From NCBI GenBank assembly GCA_045601285.1, contig JAZRZJ010000018.1:1-5376 (forward strand): 5,376 nt of DNA. Reading direction: 5' to 3'. Each line of letters opens with the position of its first letter. The first letter of the stretch is position 1. Origin of the DNA: F23-B02 sp045601285 (GTDB lineage Bacteria > Bacillota > Clostridia > Oscillospirales > Oscillospiraceae). This document shows positions 1 to 5,365 of this stretch, in pieces. A model generated the notes under the pieces. It was given only the letters and a program-made list of their open reading frames with translations. It did not search any database and had not been told where the DNA came from. The position numbers were made by a program, and so were the translations under genes.

Positions 1-105
1 GGCGCTATAATCAACATGGGCGAGAGAGCAATCAGCGACTGGTATTCTGCCGATACCGTAAATGACATTATAAACTTTATCAAGTATATTGATAAGATAG
101 TCTGA
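1..105 (+). CDS. C-terminal fragment of a second anti-sigma factor copy (5' part outside the window)
   Basis: The first 34 codons run in frame 1 to a TGA at 103-105. They encode the same 34 residues as the C-terminus of the complete anti-sigma factor on the opposite strand (211-1329), beginning GAIINMGERA and ending DKIV. At DNA level there are two differences within the codons, both synonymous: GGC versus GGA (base 21 versus 295) and AAG versus AAA (base 84 versus 232). This looks like the 3' end of a near-identical, convergently oriented copy whose remainder lies left of the window. Whether the copy is real or an assembly chimera cannot be settled here. Its function, if real, would be that of the full-length protein. 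The coding match is certain; that it is an independent gene is an inference. Confidence 0.7.
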   Translation, partial: GAIINMGERAISDWYSADTVNDIINFIKYIDKIV

Positions 106-130
106 ATTTATTTTAATATTAATTTAATAT

Positions 131-181
131 AAGTACACGCAGAAATTCCCCGGCAATGCCGGGGAATTCCTGCGTGTACTT
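131..181. terminator. Central hairpin between the convergent anti-sigma copies, possible bidirectional terminator
   Basis: Left arm 131-155 pairs with 157-181 over 25 bp, with a single A/C mismatch (143/169). The GC-rich tip is CCCCGGCA/TGCCGGGG. It lies about 30 bases past both TGA stops. The flanks are AT-rich (TATATTAAATTAATATT and its complement) but contain no clean T-run, so termination would rely on the long stem more than on a canonical U-tract. The same dyad is the axis of the large inverted repeat. Confidence 0.55.
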
Positions 182-210
182 ATATTAAATTAATATTAAA
201 TTAAATAAAT

Positions 211-1329
211 TCAGACTATCTTATCAATATATTTGATAAAGTTTATAATGTCATTTACGGTATCGGCAGAATACCAGTCGCTGATTGCTCTCTCTCCCAT
301 GTTGATTATAGCGCCTAAGGATTCCAGCTCATCGTTAAGATTCTCTGCAAAAACCGCCCAAAGCTTTGATCCGTCTTTGTTTTCAGTGCATGCAATATCA
401 AACGCAAATCCAATATGCTTTGCTACATCTGGTTCATCATAGTACTCACAGAGCTTATCATAGAAATCGGAAATTGCGCAGGTGAAGTTTATCAGGTCGG
501 CTGCCGACAGATCATCGAGCCCGAGGGTTTCCCTGAAGCTTTCGGGAACTGTTGCTGCAACTGTACCGATTCTCTGTATAAAGTCAGGAACGGGAACATA
601 TTCAAAAATCTGGTTTATTGTCTGAACAGTGCACTTGGCAAGCTCATCAAAATTGTACTCGTCAAACAGCTCACAGGTTTTCTGAATAAGTGCCGCGCGT
701 CCGGTGCTCATGTGATAATTCTCGGCAATTTCGGCATAATCGGAAATGTCCTCAAACACCTGGCTGAGTATAGACAGATCATAATCGGTGTTCTCGTCAA
801 CAAGCTGTATTGTTTCCACAACTGCGGCACGGATTGCCTCAGCGTCGGAAAGCTCGCGATTCATAACAGATACAAGAATTGAGTTTTTCAGATCGGTAAT
901 GAACTCGTGCTCCTGAAGAACGCTAACGGTTTTCTTCACAGCTTCCTTGTACTCCATGCCCACAAGCTTAAGCTCTTCCATAAGTGCCGCCGCGTCATCG
1001 TTCAGTGCCTCGGCGCTTACAACTGTGCCGCGGTCATTGACTTCCATCTGAAGACTGGGGTTAACGTCAATCATAACAATGGTATTCTGGGCAACGGGGA
1101 TATTTGCCACATTGCCGCTGAGTGTCATTTCGCCGCTGTCAACATTGACGCCAATTCCCATCATTGCCGCTGCGCAGAGCACAACAAGCGCAAAACACGC
1201 CGCAACCGCTGCCCAGCGTTTGCGGTTTCCTGAGCGTCTGACCATGGGAACGACCTTGTCATCCATGATTTCATCGACAAACTTGTCGTCTATGCCGCCC
1301 ATATATTTAAGTAAATCTTCGCTTCTCAA
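211..1329 (-). CDS. RsgI-like transmembrane anti-sigma factor
   Basis: This 372-residue protein should hold its partner ECF sigma factor at the membrane until a signal releases it. Residues 1-38 are a short cytoplasmic part ending in basic residues (RRSGNRKR). Residues 39-60 are one hydrophobic helix, so the rest is extracytoplasmic. Residues about 82-180 resemble the RsgI middle domain: the stretch around IVMIDVNPSLQMEVN (84-98), then VVSAEALNDDA, then a YKEAV helix. N90-P91 matches the Asn-Pro bond at which clostridial RsgI proteins are reported to cleave themselves. Residues 205-243 (GRAALIQK...DELAKCTVQTI) resemble the helical segment that follows in such proteins. Residues 245-372 are acidic and helical-looking, with no family I recognise; this may be the sensory part. 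The start is TTG, overlapping the sigma stop by 4 bases (TTGA), with an SD at 1337-1344. The last 34 codons are duplicated at 1-105. The family call is firm; the signal is unknown. Confidence 0.85.
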   Translation of the reverse strand: MRSEDLLKYMGGIDDKFVDEIMDDKVVPMVRRSGNRKRWAAVAACFALVVLCAAAMMGIGVNVDSGEMTLSGNVANIPVAQNTIVMIDVNPSLQMEVNDRGTVVSAEALNDDAAALMEELKLVGMEYKEAVKKTVSVLQEHEFITDLKNSILVSVMNRELSDAEAIRAAVVETIQLVDENTDYDLSILSQVFEDISDYAEIAENYHMSTGRAALIQKTCELFDEYNFDELAKCTVQTINQIFEYVPVPDFIQRIGTVAATVPESFRETLGLDDLSAADLINFTCAISDFYDKLCEYYDEPDVAKHIGFAFDIACTENKDGSKLWAVFAENLNDELESLGAIINMGERAISDWYSADTVNDIINFIKYIDKIV

Positions 1330-1886
1330 AGCGTGATTCCTTCTTTCACCAAATGATTTTTAAGCTTTGTTCTTAACCTGAACAGCATTGTTGTTGTTTT
1401 TGAATCGGTAATTCCGTATCTTGCCGCAATGTTTGCTATCGGTTCCATCTGCCAGTATCGTCTAACGAAAACGCCACGCTCTGTTGCCGTAAGCTTTTCA
1501 AGAAAGCTGTTGATTGCAGCAGTTATCTCCTCAGAATCGTGCAGTTTTTCAAACTGGTCATCTCCGGCTATGCACTCCTCAAGCTCATCAAGCAAAAGAG
1601 GAATTTCACCGTTTCCGCGTTTTGTGCTGGTGCGCTGCCTGTACTTATCCAAAGCAAGATTTCTGGTAATTTTTGCGATATAGGAGCCCAGCGAAGAGGG
1701 TTCATTGGGTGGAATACTTCCCCATGTTCTCATATATGCGTCATTGACGCATTCCTCGCTGTCCTCATCGTTTCCCAAAACATTAAAGGCAATTTTATGA
1801 CAGTATCGACCGTATTTTTTATCTGTTTCCAGTATGGCTTCCTGATTGCGTTCCAAGAAAAGCCTTACAATTTCGCGGTCTTCCAA
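1326..1886 (-). CDS. ECF-type sigma-70 family RNA polymerase sigma factor
   Basis: This 186-residue protein has only regions 2 and 4, the normal length and layout of ECF sigma factors, which bring RNA polymerase to a small regulon. Region 2 spans about residues 8-85 and includes YGRYCHKIAFNVLGNDEDSE, the ECVNDAYMRTW stretch and the SYIAKITRNLALDKYRQR segment. A linker of about 30 acidic residues (94-122) follows. Region 4 spans about 125-181 (LEKLTATERGVFVRRYW, then the helix-turn-helix NIAARYGITDSKTTTMLFRLRTKLK). The start is TTG at 1884-1886, six bases after an AAGGAGA SD; the first ATG lies inside region 2 and would destroy it. It is the first gene of a two-gene operon with the anti-sigma factor, overlapping it by 4 bases, which suggests translational coupling and a fixed ratio. 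Similar sigma factors are frequent, often in several paralogues, in gut clostridia. Confidence 0.93.
   Translation of the reverse strand: MEDREIVRLFLERNQEAILETDKKYGRYCHKIAFNVLGNDEDSEECVNDAYMRTWGSIPPNEPSSLGSYIAKITRNLALDKYRQRTSTKRGNGEIPLLLDELEECIAGDDQFEKLHDSEEITAAINSFLEKLTATERGVFVRRYWQMEPIANIAARYGITDSKTTTMLFRLRTKLKNHLVKEGITL
1337..1346 (-). promoter_or_regulatory. RBS that fixes the TTG start of the anti-sigma gene
   Basis: Read on the - strand the site is AAAGAAGGAA, inside the last codons of the sigma gene, 7-9 bases before TTG at 1327-1329. There is no comparable SD before the next in-frame ATG (codon 10). The site allows independent initiation besides coupling through the TTGA overlap. Confidence 0.7.
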
Positions 1887-1892
1887 AGCCTA

Positions 1893-1899
1893 TCTCCTT
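1893..1899 (-). promoter_or_regulatory. RBS that fixes the TTG start of the sigma gene
   Basis: The - strand reads AAGGAGA, six bases before TTG (1884-1886). It is a near-perfect Shine-Dalgarno sequence with optimal spacing, and it is the main reason to accept the non-ATG start. Confidence 0.75.
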
Positions 1900-1914
1900 G
1901 TATCTATAATATAA

Positions 1915-1941
1915 GACGTAAAATACAATTCACATATTACA
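1915..1941 (-). promoter_or_regulatory. Candidate ECF-type (autoregulated) promoter of the sigma/anti-sigma operon
   Basis: On the - strand TGTAAT (1941-1936) is followed after 17 bases by CGTC (1918-1915). This resembles the general Bacillus ECF pattern (TGTAAC/TGAAAC, 16-17 bp, CGTC/CGAC), as for SigX and SigW. Transcription would begin near 1905, leaving a short leader to the SD at 1899. No well-placed sigma-A -35 accompanies the AT-rich TATTAT at 1911-1906. Self-activation is typical of ECF operons, but the match is short and the region AT-rich, so it is a candidate only. Confidence 0.4.
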
Positions 1942-1942
1942 G

Positions 1943-1963
1943 TAAATGTTATAAAAACATTTA
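1943..1963. repeat. Dyad beside the sigma promoter (possible operator)
   Basis: TAAATGTT (1943-1950) and AACATTTA (1956-1963) are perfect 8-base inverted copies separated by ATAAA. The dyad ends one base upstream of the candidate -35 of the sigma operon. In such AT-rich DNA it could be chance. A second, weaker dyad, CGGTTT (1969-1974) and AAACCG (1992-1997), surrounds the palindrome TATTTAAATA (1981-1990) in the same divergent intergenic region. Confidence 0.35.
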
Positions 1964-2009
1964 AAAAACGGTTTGCGTTTTATTTAAATATAAACCGGAC
2001 ATTTCATGG

Positions 2010-2038
2010 TTGTTATGCTCGAAATTATATGATATATT
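2010..2038 (+). promoter_or_regulatory. Candidate sigma-A promoter for the EFR1-cdsA unit
   Basis: TTGTTA (2010-2015), 17 bases, TATATT (2033-2038): four of six and five of six matches to TTGACA and TATAAT with ideal spacing. Transcription would start near 2045, about 34 bases before the ATG at 2079. It lies back to back with the sigma operon promoter. The surrounding DNA is AT-rich, so other -10-like hexamers exist (for example TATGAT at 2028-2033). Confidence 0.45.
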
Positions 2039-2078
2039 AAATTTACGATTTTTCTCGGGAAAGAGGTATTTCTTTATA

Positions 2079-2837
2079 ATGATACTATATTTCAGCGGAA
2101 CTGGCAATAGCCGATATACAGCAATTTTGTTGGGAAACGTTCTCAATGACGAGGTGGTTTCCATGAACGAGCTTATTTCCGCCTCAAACGCACGCCCCAT
2201 GCGAAGTGAAAAGCCTTTTATTTTCGTTGTTCCGACCTACTGCTACCATATTCCCTCCGTTGTTGAGAATTATATTGCCGAAACCGAGTTTTCAGGCTGT
2301 GACAGGGCATATTTTGTCATGACCTGCGGTGCGGGTACCGGCGGTGCAGGTGCCGCAAACAAAGCTCTTTGCGAAAGCAAAAATCTTTCCTATATGGGAA
2401 CCTATACCCTTGTAATGCCCGATAACTACCTTGTAATGTATGAGCCTTCAAGCCGTGAGGAAGCGGAAAGCCGCCTTGCTGCACTTCCCGCGAAGATTGA
2501 GGAAATATCAGATATTATCTTAAGCGGAAATGCCTTCAGCGAAAAAGCGCAGCTTTTAGGAAAACACATAAGCATAATCGGCAGCAAATTATTCAACACT
2601 CTGTTTGTAAATCCCGGGAAATTCAGCGTCAGCGAAGCCTGCGTTTCCTGCGGAGCCTGCGCAAAAAACTGTCCGCTTCACAATATAAATATTATTGAAG
2701 GCGTCCCCCAATGGAGCGATAATTGCATTCATTGCCTTTCATGCATCTGTGCCTGTCCGAAGAATGCGATTGAATACGGCAAGGGCACAAAAGGCCGCCG
2801 CAGACACTACGTTTTCCCCGACGGTACTTTAAAGTAA
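2079..2837 (+). CDS. EFR1-family flavodoxin/ferredoxin fusion protein
   Basis: This 252-residue cytoplasmic electron-transfer protein joins a flavodoxin-like domain to a two-cluster ferredoxin. The N-terminus MILYFSGTGNSRYTA holds the FMN phosphate loop (SGTGNS, residues 6-11); VPTYCYHIPSVV (51-62) and MTCGAGTGGAG (81-91) are further flavodoxin-type loops. Two [4Fe-4S] motifs follow: C188, C191, C194, C198 and C216, C219, C222, C226, each ending in Cys-Pro, with an extra C224. This combination is the known EFR1 family, widespread in anaerobic Firmicutes; its redox partners are not established. I chose ATG at 2079 because the flavodoxin strand begins there and AGAGGT (2062-2067) precedes it. 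A longer reading from TTG at 2010 would add 23 residues, begin on the -35 box and lack an SD. It is the first gene of a probable operon, 32 bp before cdsA with no terminator between. Confidence 0.9.
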   Translation: MILYFSGTGNSRYTAILLGNVLNDEVVSMNELISASNARPMRSEKPFIFVVPTYCYHIPSVVENYIAETEFSGCDRAYFVMTCGAGTGGAGAANKALCESKNLSYMGTYTLVMPDNYLVMYEPSSREEAESRLAALPAKIEEISDIILSGNAFSEKAQLLGKHISIIGSKLFNTLFVNPGKFSVSEACVSCGACAKNCPLHNINIIEGVPQWSDNCIHCLSCICACPKNAIEYGKGTKGRRRHYVFPDGTLK

Positions 2838-2856
2838 ACAAAAAGAACATATAGAA

Positions 2857-2863
2857 AGAAGGA
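2857..2863 (+). promoter_or_regulatory. RBS that fixes the TTG start of cdsA
   Basis: AGAAGGA lies six bases before TTG at 2870-2872. It supports the TTG start over the first ATG, ten codons later, which lacks an SD and would cut into the first membrane helix. Confidence 0.7.
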
Positions 2864-2869
2864 AATTTT

Positions 2870-3658
2870 TTGAAAACTCGCGTAATATCCGCTGTGGTGA
2901 TGATTTCACTTGTAGTTGCCTGCTTTGCAATCGCTCCCATAACCCGCACACTGTTTCTCCTTGCGGTAATCGTTCTCGCCGTGCGTGAGATCTGCCGCGT
3001 AATCAATGCAAAGGAAATCAAATGCGCACCCTGGATACTGTATGTCTTCAGTGCAGGAGCGGTAGCCGCCATATATTTTAAAGCCGATGCCGTAGTTACA
3101 GAGGTTCTGTTCTTCCTTGCAGTATTTGCAATCGTATCAGCCGGCGTAATGAGCAAAAAGGTTCGCGGCCCCGGCGCACTTGCAACCCTCGCAGTGCTTG
3201 TTTATCCCATTGTTCCCATGCTTATCATCACAAAGCTCGCTCTTCTTGAGGACTGGCTTCCCATTTTCGCACTCGGCTGCATCTCCACATGGGTTTGCGA
3301 CAGCTTCGCACTCTTCGGCGGTAAGCGCTTCGGCAAGAATAAGCTGGCACCCGAGGTCAGCCCTAACAAGACTATTGAAGGCAGCGTCTGCGGCGCAATA
3401 TCCGCTATTGTTACGGGTCTTATCATCAGCTTCTTCTTTAAGGATATGACCCTTATCTGCGGCATGGTAACCGCACTTGTAGCCTCCACCATGGGACAGA
3501 TGGGTGACCTCGCCGCTTCCCTGCTCAAGCGTATGTCCGGATTTAAGGATTACAGCAATCTTATTCCCGGTCACGGCGGCGCAATGGACCGCATCGACAG
3601 TCTGCTGTTCTCCGTTCCCTGTACTTATTACTTCCTCCTTCTCTTCGGAGCTCTTTAA
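2870..3658 (+). CDS. cdsA: Phosphatidate cytidylyltransferase (CDP-diglyceride synthase)
   Basis: This 262-residue membrane enzyme converts phosphatidic acid and CTP to CDP-diacylglycerol and pyrophosphate, the entry step to phosphatidylglycerol, cardiolipin and other phospholipids. The family signature lies at the C-terminus, S217 to D243: SLLKR, then KD (226-227), then PGHGGAMDRID (233-243). It matches the CDS signature except that Ala238 takes a position usually filled by a larger hydrophobic residue. Residues 141-171 hold the other conserved block: D144, the FGGKRFGKNKL stretch, and SPNKTIEG (164-171). Roughly seven to eight hydrophobic helices are visible, and the length is typical of the family. 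The start is TTG with a good SD. In many Firmicutes cdsA sits with uppS, dxr and rseP; here it follows an EFR1 gene and ends a transcription unit, so it may be a relocated or second copy. The assignment is firm. Confidence 0.95.
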   Translation: MKTRVISAVVMISLVVACFAIAPITRTLFLLAVIVLAVREICRVINAKEIKCAPWILYVFSAGAVAAIYFKADAVVTEVLFFLAVFAIVSAGVMSKKVRGPGALATLAVLVYPIVPMLIITKLALLEDWLPIFALGCISTWVCDSFALFGGKRFGKNKLAPEVSPNKTIEGSVCGAISAIVTGLIISFFFKDMTLICGMVTALVASTMGQMGDLAASLLKRMSGFKDYSNLIPGHGGAMDRIDSLLFSVPCTYYFLLLFGAL

Positions 3659-3698
3659 TACCGGGTGTGCCGCCGGTTAATAATTCATGTAATTTTAC

Positions 3699-3744
3699 GA
3701 GTGATTTTGTAGCATATTACAAAATCACTCATTTATTTTTATTG
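3699..3744 (+). terminator. Intrinsic terminator after cdsA
   Basis: A perfect 13-bp stem, GAGTGATTTTGTA (3699-3711) with TACAAAATCACTC (3718-3730), encloses a 6-base loop. It is followed by the T-rich tail ATTTATTTTTATT. It separates the EFR1-cdsA unit from the MATE promoter a few bases on. The stem is AT-rich, so efficiency may be moderate. Confidence 0.75.
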
Positions 3745-3747
3745 ATA

Positions 3748-3776
3748 TTTACAATAAAAATTGTTTGTGCTAAAAT
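3748..3776 (+). promoter_or_regulatory. Sigma-A promoter with extended -10 for the MATE gene
   Basis: TTTACA (3748-3753), 17 bases, TAAAAT (3771-3776), each five of six to consensus, with TGC immediately before the -10 (TGn extended -10, 3768-3770). The expected start is near 3783, giving a leader of about 30 bases. It is the best promoter match in the window. No operator or attenuator is evident in the short leader. Confidence 0.75.
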
Positions 3777-3812
3777 ATCAAAGTTAGATTTAATGATTCA
3801 GGGTGAATATAA

Positions 3813-5201
3813 ATGCGCAAGGAAAATTCGCTGGCAATGTTTGAAACGGAGCCGATAGTTAAGCTTCTGCTGAAGTTTGCTCTGCCCGCCATTGCCTCAA
3901 TGGTAGTCAATTCAATATATAACATCGTTGACCAGATTTTCATCGGTCAGGGCGTTGGTATGCTGGGCAATGCCGCAACCAACCTCACCTTCCCTCTTGT
4001 GACCTTCTCCATGGCTCTCGGCACCATGATTGCCGACGGCTGTGTTGCATTTTTCAGCATCAAGCTCGGTCAGAAGAAATATGACGAGGCAACGCGCACA
4101 ATGGGCAACGGCATAACCGTTGCTCTCATCGCCGGTCTTTTCCTCACTCTGTTCATGGAGCTCTTCCTCAAGCAGATTCTTCTCCTTTGCGGCGGTGCAA
4201 AGGTTGACCCCAAAACCATGGAGTTTGCAACGGAATATGCGAGGATAACCCTTATAGGTCTCCCCTTCGTTTGCATAAGCATGACTGGCAGCAGCATTAT
4301 TCGCGCTCAGGGCAATCCACGCTACGCCATGATATGCAATATGTCTGGCTGCTTCCTGAACATTATTCTCGATGCCTGGTTTGTTCTCGGACTTGGCTGG
4401 GGTGTTGCGGGTGCTGCGTGGGCAACCATTATCGGTCAGGCACTGAACTTTATTCTCAGCGTTTCCTATATTCCCAGGTTTAAAAGCATCAGATTTGAGT
4501 TCAAATACGCAAAGCTCCGTAAGGAAACCGTTTTCGGCTTCCTTCCTCTCGGTATTTCAAGCTTCTTTACTCAGTTCGCCTCCACCGTTGTTGTTATCTG
4601 CATGAACAACCTGCTCACCAAATACGGCGCTGAAAGCGCTTACGGTCCTGATATTCCCCTTGCGGCACTCGGTATAGTCATGAAGGTCAACTCCATCATT
4701 ATCAGCGTAATGGTCGGCCTCGGCATAGGAAGTCAGCCCATTGTGGGGTATAACTACGGTGCAAAGAACTACGCCCGCGTTAAAGCGACCTACTGGCGCA
4801 CTGTTATTACCGGTCTCACTGTCGGAATTATCGGCTGGGCAGTATTCCAGTTCTGCACTCAGCCCATCATCGACCTCTTCGGACACGAAGAGAATGTCAT
4901 GTATAACCAGTTTGCAAACAAGTGCTTCCACGTTTTCCTCTCTGTTATCTTCCTTACGGGCTTCCTGATTCCCTCGGGCATCTTTTTCCAGTCCATCGGC
5001 AAGCCACTCAAGGCAATGGCCGCAACCCTGACAAGACAGCTTATTTACTTCCTCCCCTGCGCCTTTATCATGGGCAGCATCATGGGCATTGAGGGTCTGC
5101 TGTACGCTGGTCCTACCGGTGACGTTCTTGCCGCCATAACAGTGGCAATACTGATATTCACCGAAATGCGTATTCTCAATAAGGAAATCGCAGGAAACTA
5201 A
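3813..5201 (+). CDS. MATE family efflux transporter (MepA-like)
   Basis: This 462-residue inner-membrane protein has the length and 12-helix hydrophobic pattern of MATE exporters, which drive cationic drugs or metabolites out using Na+ or H+ gradients. Family landmarks: the N-terminal LPAIASMVVNSIYNIVDQIF stretch with D40 followed by IGQ; NAATNLTFPL (53-62); SIKLGQ (82-87); RAQGNPRYAM (164-173) and NIILDAWFVLGLGWGVAGAA (183-202) in the first half; and GIGSQPIVGYNYGAKNYARV (304-323) and SIGKPLKA in the second. The pattern is closest to the MepA-like branch. The start is ATG at 3813, with AGGGTG (3800-3805) seven bases before; an internal ATG at codon 9 has no better site. It is transcribed alone, from its own promoter to its own terminator, with no MarR/TetR regulator beside it. 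The substrate cannot be read from the sequence. Confidence 0.93.
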   Translation: MRKENSLAMFETEPIVKLLLKFALPAIASMVVNSIYNIVDQIFIGQGVGMLGNAATNLTFPLVTFSMALGTMIADGCVAFFSIKLGQKKYDEATRTMGNGITVALIAGLFLTLFMELFLKQILLLCGGAKVDPKTMEFATEYARITLIGLPFVCISMTGSSIIRAQGNPRYAMICNMSGCFLNIILDAWFVLGLGWGVAGAAWATIIGQALNFILSVSYIPRFKSIRFEFKYAKLRKETVFGFLPLGISSFFTQFASTVVVICMNNLLTKYGAESAYGPDIPLAALGIVMKVNSIIISVMVGLGIGSQPIVGYNYGAKNYARVKATYWRTVITGLTVGIIGWAVFQFCTQPIIDLFGHEENVMYNQFANKCFHVFLSVIFLTGFLIPSGIFFQSIGKPLKAMAATLTRQLIYFLPCAFIMGSIMGIEGLLYAGPTGDVLAAITVAILIFTEMRILNKEIAGN

Positions 5202-5207
5202 TATTTT

Positions 5208-5245
5208 TCCTCCGTTCTGTACATAACAGAACGGAGGATTTTTTT
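5208..5245 (+). terminator. Intrinsic terminator of the MATE gene
   Basis: A perfect 13-bp stem, TCCTCCGTTCTGT (5208-5220) with ACAGAACGGAGGA (5226-5238), has a 5-base loop ACATA and is followed by seven T residues. It begins six bases after the stop codon. There is no T-run on the other strand, so it acts on + strand transcripts only. Confidence 0.92.
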
Positions 5246-5254
5246 GTAAACGAA

Positions 5255-5277
5255 AACTCCCGGCTGTGCCGGGAGTT
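5255..5277. terminator. Second GC-rich hairpin after the MATE gene, role unclear
   Basis: AACTCCCGGC (5255-5264) and GCCGGGAGTT (5268-5277) form a perfect 10-bp stem with loop TGT. On the + strand it is followed by CAAAAAAG, unsuitable for termination. On the - strand it is followed by TTCGTTT, so it could weakly terminate leftward transcription. It could also be a 5' element of the next gene's leader. No - strand gene ending here is seen in the window. Confidence 0.4.
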
Positions 5278-5308
5278 CAAAAAAGCTTAAGCGGTGAGGA
5301 ATAAAAAA

Positions 5309-5365
5309 CTCCTTATGGTAAGATGTAAGTGCGGCCTGACAACTGCACAAGACAAACATAAGGAG
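5309..5365 (+). promoter_or_regulatory. Candidate SD-sequestering leader of the next gene
   Basis: CTCCTTATG (5309-5317) is exactly complementary to CATAAGGAG (5357-5365), which includes the ribosome binding site of the next gene. The 39-base interior holds a second stem, GTGCGG (5329-5334) with CTGCAC (5343-5348, one G-U pair), capped by eight bases. Unpaired purine-rich strands lie on both sides (GTAAGATGTAA and AAGACAAA). This nested form would block translation unless opened by a ligand, protein or ribosome. I do not recognise it as a known riboswitch or ribosomal-protein leader, and no promoter is obvious just upstream. Confidence 0.5.

Larger units (their letters stand above)
1..315. 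repeat. Large imperfect inverted repeat (two ~155-bp arms, tail to tail)
   Basis: Bases 1-155 are the reverse complement of 157-315, with three substitutions (143/169, 84/232, 21/295) and one 4-base insertion (a TTAA-type unit in the AT-rich part of the right arm near 198-206). Each arm contains the last 34 codons and stop of the anti-sigma gene plus the downstream AT-rich spacer and half of a central hairpin. The repeat reaches the left edge, so its full length is unknown. Two of the three substitutions fall at synonymous third positions. It may be a recent tail-to-tail gene duplication or a chimeric join of strain variants at a foldback point. Confidence 0.95.

Noticed and set aside
1..315. 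Hairpin telomere or replication origin as explanation of the large inverted repeat
   Set aside because: The arms are ordinary coding sequence plus a terminator-like hairpin, with no origin-type repeats or DnaA-box cluster. Duplication or assembly join is simpler.
415..1233. Long + strand open frames opposite the anti-sigma gene (415-882 and 907-1233)
   Set aside because: They lie antisense to a well-supported gene, show no recognisable family features, and read as low-complexity shadow translations.
2010..2078. Upstream TTG extension of the EFR1 protein by 23 residues
   Set aside because: The TTG coincides with the candidate -35 box, has no SD, and the added residues precede the natural first strand of the flavodoxin fold. 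ATG at 2079 has an SD.
2692..3574. Open frames on the - strand opposite cdsA (2692-3156, 3137-3574)
   Set aside because: cdsA has its full catalytic signature on the + strand; the opposite frames have no SD or family resemblance.
3659..3678. ACCGG/CCGGT short hairpin directly after the cdsA stop
   Set aside because: The stem is only about five pairs with an eight-base loop and no T-run. The 13-bp hairpin at 3699-3730 is the credible terminator.
5323..5328. ATG immediately followed by TAA (minimal start-stop) in the leader
   Set aside because: It has no SD before it, and such a 6-base pattern is expected by chance.
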